This document shows, in pieces, positions 56,555 to 64,000 of a stretch of 64,000 nucleotides of DNA. The DNA lies in the NCBI GenBank assembly GCA_036321105.1, contig JAYEPQ010000002.1, positions 56,577,587-56,641,586 of the forward strand. Direction: 5' to 3'. Under the pieces are notes generated by a model. It did no database searches. It saw only the letters and a program-made list of their open reading frames with translations, and was not told the origin of the DNA. Both the position numbers and the translations under genes were made by a program. This stretch comes from Dracaena cambodiana (lineage: Eukaryota; Streptophyta; Magnoliopsida; Asparagales; Asparagaceae). The stretch's first letter is position 1; each line of letters opens with the position of its first letter.

Positions 56555-57786
56555 CAAGTAAAGATTATTTATCTCCTATCTTCTTGTTTAATTAACTAAT
56601 ATAGGTTAATACTAGCAAAACGACCAACACTTCATGCTGGAACAACACAAAAACTTATGTATTTATGAATCTAGCATTTAGAGGGAGAACGACATAAAAT
56701 CTCATGTATCTAGGAAAATCTCATGTATCTAGGAAAGGAGCAATTGGAGATAACATAATAGTTTCTGCAAACAGAGTAATGATTTGCATAGCATAATAGA
56801 TAAGATAAAGAGCATTTGGCATCCACATAAGGGTTAATTATACCATAAGGGTTAATTATAAAAACTATCCTTATAGGTTCTACCACTTATACCCCTGGCA
56901 AAATTTATTTGCAGTTAGACCCATATAATTAAAAGATTTAGGTTACAGTATGATACAGTCACTTTGATTAAAAATAAAGTATACCAAAAATTTTTAAACC
57001 AAAAGATACCCTCTACTCCTTCCTTTTATCTTTATATCAACAAAAACTATTTTTTGCCAAATCTGAGTTAAAGAATTGAAGTATGGTGCACTACTTCAAC
57101 TTGCCAATCTCCCCGTTGCAGGGACTCTCTTTCTCTCTACCTCTCTCCTCTCCCTCTCTCACTCTCTCTCCCTCTCTCTCACACTCTCTCACTCCCTTTG
57201 TTTTTTTCATCTCACTCTCTTTATCTCTCTTATTTCTCATTCATTCTCCTATGTCGTGGTTGAAGAATTGTACATAGAATTTTTTTGCTGAATACTTAAC
57301 ATGAGGGGTTGAGCCATAGAATTTTTTGTCCTATGTAGGGAGGAAATAAAATCTTTTCACTATATCCATAGAATTCCACTTGATTTCTAGAATTCCTCAA
57401 TGTCCATAGATTTCTTATTTGGGATATTTTTAATCTGAATTTTGGTTAATATTTTAATTTGAAACATTAATGAAAGGGTTAACTCATATGTTGTATTCTT
57501 GTACGACTAATTTAGAATGTCTTCAACTTTGTCTTCCTCTTCGTCCGCACAAAAATCCAGGATCGTTGATAGAATGGTAGCTGCTGTAATTTTGGACCAA
57601 CCACTTCAAGACGAAATTCTAAACTGTAGATGTGGCTCTACACTGAAGTTGAATTTATAGTAGACAGTAGACATCAGCATTGGGTTATAGCAGACCTCCA
57701 TGAATTCTAGCATGTAATGAATCAATGGATCCTGCACACAAAATCAGTCCTCTTTTAGCTTCAAGGTGGATTCTTGCATGCCATCA
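56555..57786. other. Unassigned spacer with microsatellite
   Basis: About 1.2 kb without a supported gene. It includes two short direct duplications (ATCTCATGTATCTAGGAAA at about 56698 and 56717; ATAAGGGTTAATTATA at about 56826 and 56846) and a CT-rich microsatellite (57126-57240). The segment 'GGGTTAATTATAAAAACTAT' onward resembles the ends of some plant MITE/MULE sequences, but I could not define termini. Confidence 0.45.
57126..57240 (+). repeat. CT-rich microsatellite
   Basis: Mostly CTCTCT runs with interruptions. It produces Ser/Leu-rich pseudo-ORFs in two frames. Confidence 0.9.
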
Positions 57787-60700
57787 TGTAATGCCCCAAA
57801 TTACACTGGTGGGTCTAAGTATGTATCCCAATAATGGATAGGGTGTCACCCATGGACACTCTCAATACCATAGTGCACGAGTATATTTTTTTCATTCAAA
57901 TAATCACATGCAAGAGATATGAAAGAATGAATACAGGATATAAAGCATAGGTTTAAATATATCTACCATAATATTATAGGTATGAATATAGTAATATCCA
58001 AAAACAGGTATATAGAAATGATAAACAATATGTATATTAAAAAATTGCTCATGTAAAGTCAAGTACAGATCATAATAGTCACATAAGTACTGAATATGTA
58101 CAAAATTATCCAGATACCATTGACAGGACTATAGGAAGCTAGCTACTGGCAATCTGCTTACTCCTATAAATGAGGATTATAGAGGGGTTGGTCCTCCACC
58201 TCTGCTATCTCGGCTAGTAGACTTGGGATATGATAATCCCAAGTGTCAAAACCCAAATAAGAATACAAATCCAAGCTCTTACCATGCTATAGGTACTATA
58301 TCAGTGTGGCATGCTAATACAAGCAATTATAAATGATCTATACATGTAAATCATGAGATATATGGTATGCATAATACAATATGATTTATGTATTATATGA
58401 TACATGTAGTATCATGTGATCAAATAATAAGATACACGAATATAACAAGAATTATAGAGCACATAGTATGCAGGATATAATATGATCATGCATATGAATC
58501 ATGAAGTATACGGTATACATAAGAAAACATGATTAAGTAAGCATAACAGTCATCACGCAATGTCAGATTCTAGAGGTGGCATCCAATAGATTTTAGAGGT
58601 GGCTCACATGGATTCAAGAGGTGACCTCTACTTTTGTGCTGCACTTTATCCTGTATAATGCTTAGTTCCTATACGACACTTAGTTCCGTACACTTCTATC
58701 TAGTATCTGCCTCTCAGAAGATGTTGGATTCTATTGGTGAGCCCAAGGATTCAAGAGGTGTCTCCCATGGATTCAAAAAGTAGTTCAAAAAGTAGCCTCC
58801 ACTTTCTATGTGGCAATTTGTTATATGTAGTAGTTAGTTCCATGTGCCACTTAATTCCAAACTATCTTAATGTTGGATTCGAGAGGTGACCCCATGGATT
58901 TTAGAGGTACCTCACATAGATTCAAGAAGTAACATCTATTTTTTTGTGGTACTTTATTACGTGTAGTACTTAGTTCCATATGGCACTTAGTCCAACACAT
59001 TTTCGGTGAAGGATTCTAGAGGTGACTTCATAGATTCTATAGGCAGCTCATACGGATTCAAGAGGCGACTCCCATTATTTGTGTGACACTTTGTTCCGAG
59101 TAGTATTCAGTTCTATATGGCACTTAGTTCCACACCAAATATGAATCAACAACTATGTGAGTATGAAATGATATGTACGGTAATACTGGCAAGTATAAGA
59201 GTTATGAAACATGTTTACAGGAGTGAAGTACCATTTCCAAGCAAGAATTACATGTACATGTAATAGCATGCATAAATACACATATGTGCATAAATATCAT
59301 ATCTTAAATAAAGTGTTATATACACAAACATGGAATGTATGCCAAGATATAAGCTAGGACAGGTTTGAAATCAACATGTACAGATAAAACAAGAGTGATT
59401 GAATATGTTCACATATTTATTATATCATGCATCGAGTGAGACATGCACGAACATGATATATGTGTTTATATTGCACAACTTAGTCGACAGTCAAATTTTC
59501 CAGGTCATGTTTGACTAGCGTAAAATGAAATTATAGGTTAAGATTTAGTACAATTGTAGAGAATTAAATTAACATTTTAATAAATCTTAAACGAGTTTAA
59601 TTAAAGTTCTAGAATAAAATTTATGGTTGTTTTATTATGGTCATGCTACTGCAGTTATGGACCTTATAGAGCTGAGACTTCCAGATTAATTTTGATGAAA
59701 ATAAAATAAAATTTAGAATCAAATATTATTATCACTAGATAATTCAATTAGATTCCTAATGAAACTTGTATAAGCTCAATTGGTTTTCTAAATCAAAAGT
59801 TATTGTCATTTTACCATAGCTTGCTACTGCTAAGCTGCTAATCTAAGACAACAATGACTAATATTTTTGCATGCTATTTTTCACTATGTAAACACCTAAA
59901 TTAGGCTCTTTTATAGTTGAAAGAATTGTAGTTTAGCTAGTCATCTTTTTAATGGTACTATAATAAGGTCAATCAGAGTTAAGATGCAAAATTTATGACA
60001 GTTCTATAATAGGTTACAGCGTAGGTCTATGTAGCGATACGATATGTGCACATATGATATGCATGGTTTGAAACATGCCATGAAACTTAAGATAAATGTA
60101 AGTTACAGCATGTATAATCTATAAATTAGCTTAATTCAACTTTTAATATCATATATGCAATGATTATATTAAGAAAATATAAATTTAAAGGATTTGAGAG
60201 TGTGTTCTTGCCTCTAATTAAACCCGAATTGGAAATGAACCGATATTGATGTGATTGCTCCTCACAATTGAAGAAATTTTCCAAGAATTATCTTAAGAGA
60301 CAATGTCAAAAGCTGGAGGGAATTTTCCCATATTGATGAACAAGTTTGGAGGTGATTTGAAAAAGGGAAACTCAAGAACAAGCTCATGTTGTTATTTTGT
60401 TGATTTTTCAGTCTACTCTCAGGCTAAATACTTTGCAATTTATTTAAGAAAAATGGAGAGAGAATTAGGATTGGAGCTCTAACAAAAAGTTATGAGGAGA
60501 ATGAGAGGAAGAATCATGATTTTTTTCATATTTTTATGAATTTATTTCATTGGTCAAACAACTGTTAGAATGTGAGTATATTATGTTAAAAATCCTTAAA
60601 CTTCATATAATTAAAAATTTTCTATTGGGTCAATTCCTATTCAACTTTTCTCAAGGATGGTTGCTGGATTTATGCGTATAAATTTGAAGTTTGTAAAAGC

Positions 60701-60965
60701 GTAAATTTGAAATTCTTAATTTAATTTGATTATTTTTATCAGCCCAAAAATCGTCCGATTCGGAATAATTCAACAAAAATATGAAAAAAATCCAAAATAA
60801 TAAGATATTACGTCCTCACTCTCCAAAATTTAAAATTGAATATTAGGTTGAAAGATTTAACTGAATTTTACTCAGTATTCGTCTGTATTAATATTAAGGT
60901 TCCCAAGATAATATGAATGATACAAAATAAACATATACAAAGACTTAAGGATTAGGATCATTATA
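57787..60965 (-). repeat. 3' LTR of the Tekay element at the right edge
   Basis: It begins TGTAATGCCCCAAATTAC (plus view) and ends GGATCATTATA, 3179 bp. It is collinear with 62522-64000 for its first ~1450 bp and with 18440-20622 for its last ~1800 bp. It contains the four-unit tandem array at 58565-59140. Confidence 0.9.
58565..59140. repeat. Four ~140-bp tandem subrepeats within the LTR
   Basis: Units start near 58565, 58725, 58863 and 59008. Each contains two or three versions of 'GATTC(T/A)AGAGGTG' followed by a 'GGCACTTAGTTCC' type segment. The same array is present in the other LTR (63365-63915). Confidence 0.88.
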
Positions 60966-60998
60966 TTATACCCACCTAGCAAAAAATTTCATCATCAA
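60966..60998 (-). promoter_or_regulatory. Polypurine tract and chromoviral 3' end block
   Basis: On the minus strand a decayed 'GATGATGAAATTTTTTGC' is followed by TAGGTGGGTATAA before the LTR. It corresponds to the 'TTCGAGGATGAAATT...AAGGGGG' arrangement at 52093 and 30464. Confidence 0.7.
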
Positions 60999-61186
60999 AC
61001 TTTAAATCAAGAACGAAAGGTAACAATAAAGTAAATGGAGATGTAGCTATTTAATAATGAATTTAAATAGGCATGAGATATCATTAAAATAAGTAAAGAT
61101 ATCTCTCCTGAATGTTGTCCTCCTGCTCCGATGCTAGTCACCTAGAGAGTAATTATATATGGTATGGTATGTTAGATGATAAATGC

Positions 61187-61375
61187 TTATAATATGAAGT
61201 AGTGTGATGCACCGGAGTCAAATAACACATATGCAGGTACATAACCAATTAAAATAGTACCTGTCACAGCTTCCCAAAAGCACAGGCTTCCTCTGCTGAC
61301 AAGGCATAAGCCTAACCCGTCTACGCAGTGGAGCTCCCTATGCCTAAGCTCCATGGAAGTCCTCTGAGTCCACAC
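61187..61375 (-). pseudogene. Tekay protease fragment
   Basis: On the minus strand 'VTGTILIGYVPAYVLFDSGA' plus SHYF is a perfect chromoviral retropepsin active site (D-S-G-A-S). It stops at 61187 and nothing of the rest of PR or RT follows before the 3' end. The upstream part (61375-61270) lies between gag and PR. Confidence 0.85.
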
Positions 61376-61384
61376 TGCTTGTCT

Positions 61385-62350
61385 TGAATTTCAATATAAC
61401 CTCTTTGGAGACATGCTCCAACCTGATGATTCATAGCGCCACATCATAAACACACCCCAAGAGCTCTCCTGCATATACTCTTGGTGTGCCCAGGCAATGG
61501 CAATATGCACAAACCATTGTTGACCTAATTATAGGAGTCATTTGGCATTACATGAGAAAAACTCTGTTGTGTCCTCAACTCTGCCTTCCTCTTTTTGATG
61601 GCCTGTTCTTGAATGCTTCTGCATCCCCAACTCTACCTTCCTCTTTTCGGCGGCCTGTTCCTCATGCCAGCTGTCTCGAGGATTTCTGCATAAGTCTCCA
61701 TAACTGTCATGGCCATGTGTTTCTGTATATGCAAACTCAGGTCCTACTGGAATCTATGTTTCTTGTCTCTCTCCTTAGCCACTAACGTAGGAGCAAATTT
61801 GCTAAGTCTCGAAAACTCAGCAGCATATGCATCAACTGTCATACCCTCCTGCCTTAGCTCTATAAATCTACGTTCCATATTATCCTGAGCTATTAATGGA
61901 ACTAACCTCACATAAAAACCATCAGAGAAAACATTTCGTCCAATCAGCTTTCCTAGTCTAGCCTCCTCAGACTTCCACCAAGTTCTGGCCACATCTTTGA
62001 GCTGAATCTTTATAACATCGATTTGGCTCTCTAGTGGTATATGTGCACCACTAAAAGGTTCTCTGTATCATTTAACCATTTTACTACCCCCAGCAGAGTT
62101 CTAGTCCAAGAGAAAGATGTTGGACGAAGCCTGCAGGAGTTTGCAATATTGCCTGCCCTATCTTACACTAGTGGTGCAGACATCCTTTCAGCCACTGCAA
62201 TTGTTGTCCTCTGGGCTGCTACTGACTCCTCCCATTGAGCAATGAATCCTACTCTATAATGTTATGCATAAGTTCCCTAATATGATCACACTTCCCCTAA
62301 AGAGCCTCCTCGCATTGAGGAGTTGTCTTCTCTTGGCGACGGGGAGCCAT
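61385..62350 (-). pseudogene. Tekay gag (broken)
   Basis: A likely start is at 62350-62348 ('MAPRR', then 'KTTPQCEEAL'). The core reads 'FSGAHIPLESQIDVIKIQLK' and 'ARTWWKSEEARLGKLIGR' (62070-61935), then 'LRQEGMTVDAYAAEFSRLSK' (about 61850). Two zinc knuckles follow: the first (about 61505) CAYCHCLGTPRVYA is disrupted, the second (about 61420) keeps CGAMNHQVGAC with a stop in front. Frameshifts occur at about 62000 and 61450. Layout matches the gag at 26005-27102. Confidence 0.87.
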
Positions 62351-62502
62351 TTTTCTAGAAATAAAGGAATAAAGATGGAATCTGGATAAAAGAACAAAGG
62401 ATTAGATATTAAAAAAGATAACAAAATAAGAAAATGTTAATGGATACCTCTTGTATATATGTGGCAGAATCATAATGTTACGGGTCAAATGATAAAAATA
62501 AT

Positions 62503-62518
62503 GGCTACTTTGATACCA
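62503..62518 (-). other. Primer-binding site, initiator tRNA-Met type
   Basis: On the minus strand TGGTATCAAAGTAGCC starts three bases inside the LTR. Its first eight bases match the iMet PBS exactly. Confidence 0.82.
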
Positions 62519-62521
62519 CTC

Positions 62522-64000
62522 TCTAACACTTCAAATTATACTGGTTGGCCCAAATATGTGTCCCAATAATGGGTACGGTGTCACCAGCGGGTACTCTCAA
62601 TGCCGAAGTGCATGAGGCCATTTTTGTCATTCAACAATCATAGGTAAGAGATATGAAACTGTGAATACCGGATATAAACCACAAGTCTGAATATATCACC
62701 CACAATATCACATGCATGAATATAATAATATCTAAAAATAGGTATATAGAAATGATAAGTAATATGTAAATCAAAAGATTTACTCATGTAGAGTCAAGTA
62801 CTGCATAAAAATAGAGCAAAATAAGTACTGAATATATATAAGAGTGTCTGGATACCACGGACAAGATTCGGAAGTAGGATACATGTATATATATATTAAA
62901 ACTAAAATGATAAATAAGAAAAAGATATGATAATCATAGAGGAAGCTGGCTACTGACGCTTTGCCTACTCCTAAAAATGAGGATCGTGAGAGGTTGGTCC
63001 TCCACCTCTACTACCGTTGCCTTGACTGGTAGACCTTGGGTGTAATAGTCCTATGAATCAGAACCCAAAGAAGAATATAAATCCAAACTCATGCTATACT
63101 ATAGAAATCATATCAGTGTGGCATACTAGTAGAAACAATTTAAAAGATATATACATGTAAATCATGAGATATATGGTATGCATAATATAACATAAATCAT
63201 GCAGTACATGGTACATGTAGTATGATGTGATTAAGCAACATGGTATGCCAAATATAAAATGAATCATATAGCATATTGTATGCAGGATATAACATGACCA
63301 TATATATGAATCATGAAATACACGGTATGCATAAGAAAATATTATTAAGCAAGTATAACATGTCATCAAGCAATGTTGGATCTAGTAGTGGCACCTAGTG
63401 GATTCTAGAGGTAGCTCACACATTCGTGTGACACTTTATCCCGTGTAACCCTTAATTTTATTACGACACTTAGTTTCGTATACCTCTGACTGGTTTCTGG
63501 CTATGAGGAGATGGATTCTAGAGGTGACCCCATGGATTCAAGACGTGTCTCCCATGGGTTCAAGAGGTAGCCCCCACTTTCTGTGTGGCACTTTATTCCA
63601 TGTAGCAAATAGTTTCATGTGCCACTTAGTTCAATACAATTTTAATATTAGATTCTAGAGGTGACCTCCATGGACTCTAGATGTGCCTAACACAAATTCA
63701 AGAGGTGACACCCACATTTTGTGAGGTCTTTTATTCTATAGTACTTAGTTCCATGTGGCACTTTGTCCCGCATATTTTCGGTGTCGGATTTTAGAAGTAA
63801 CTCCATAGATTCTAGTGGTAGCTCACACAGATTCAAGAGGTGACCCCCACTATTTGAGTGACACTTTGTTCTGAGTAGTATTCAGTTCCATGTGACACTT
63901 AATTCCACACCAAATATGAATAAACAACCATGCGAGTATGAAATGACATGCCTGTGATACTGGCAAGCACAAGAATTATTGAATGTTACATGTGTTTAAT
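62522..64000 (-). repeat. 5' LTR of the Tekay element (continues beyond window)
   Basis: It starts TCTAACACTTCAAATTATAC, collinear with 57787 onward. It has the same tandem array (63365-63915) and reaches the equivalent of about 59200 at the window end. Confidence 0.9.
63365..63915. repeat. Four ~140-bp tandem subrepeats, second LTR
   Basis: Units start near 63368, 63510, 63648 and 63785 and match those at 58565-59140 one to one, so the array was present in the element before insertion. Confidence 0.85.

Larger units (their letters stand above)
57787..64000 (-). mobile_element. Tekay/Del-type gypsy element lacking pol, partly outside the window
   Basis: Left LTR 57787-60965 (3' LTR), short interior with PPT, PR and gag fragments and an iMet PBS, and right LTR from 62522 past the window end. 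The interior is only 1556 bp, and RT, RNase H and IN are missing. The gag resembles that of the element at 23307-33005. A truncated copy of its LTR is at 18440-20622. Confidence 0.88.

Noticed and set aside
57076..57291. Two overlapping Ser/Leu-rich frames that look like signal or membrane peptides
   Set aside because: Produced by the CT microsatellite; overlapping frames give similar composition.
58565..59140. Regularly spaced repeats considered as a CRISPR-like array
   Set aside because: Units are ~140 bp, degenerate, lie in an LTR and recur in the partner LTR of a plant retrotransposon.

Overview
The window looks like gene-poor, repeat-dense nuclear DNA of a flowering plant. I can support no intact host gene, tRNA, rRNA or CRISPR array. 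Almost everything is transposable-element DNA: Ty3/gypsy LTR retrotransposons of the Athila/Tat and Tekay/Del (chromovirus) lineages, a Ty1/copia gag of SIRE/Maximus type, one RTE-clade LINE and one short hAT-type MITE. AT-rich spacers, plant-type primer-binding sites (tRNA-Asp for Athila, initiator tRNA-Met for Tekay and copia) and nested insertions fit a mid-to-large angiosperm genome. The species cannot be named. All coding regions carry stops and frameshifts, so they are annotated as pseudogenes.

Layout. 1-917: integrase remnant of an Athila/Tat element (called family X here), minus strand, cut by the next element. 918-7297: plus-strand Athila derivative with gag and protease but no RT, RNase H or integrase; its right LTR is truncated. 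7298-18439: the most complete element, minus-strand Athila, with LTRs, PBS, gag, PR, RT, RNase H, IN, an extra ORF after IN, a non-coding 3' region and a PPT. Its two flanks do not match each other. 18440-20622: fragment of a Tekay LTR. 20623-23058: collapsed family X element (LTR, IN fragment, LTR). 23307-33005: Tekay element with 2.5-kb LTRs and 1-mismatch TSDs. 33011-38464: SIRE-like copia gag, PBS and 5' LTR on the minus strand, interrupted by a family X solo LTR (33352-34556) and an LTR-like insertion (about 35261-36370).

38470-55475: Tekay derivative with very long LTRs and only about 335 bp between them, bounded by a perfect CTTAC duplication. Its left LTR is split by a non-autonomous Athila relative (38546-44379, perfect ATAGT duplication) and by the LINE (45143-48390, 19-bp duplication). 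55481-57786: unassigned spacer with a G26 run, the MITE (56398-56546) and a CT microsatellite. 57787-64000: minus-strand Tekay element with 3.2-kb LTRs, broken gag and PR, and no pol; it runs off the window.

The most interesting material is in the three Athila-type elements. The gag/PR derivative, the near-complete element and the non-autonomous element share terminal cis-sequences: PBS, LTR ends, a hairpin next to the PPT, a second PPT-like motif about 1.2 kb inside, and a small tandem array between the two. The non-autonomous copy carries a decayed ORF that I do not recognise. This is compatible with mobilisation in trans by an Athila machinery, but that is inference.
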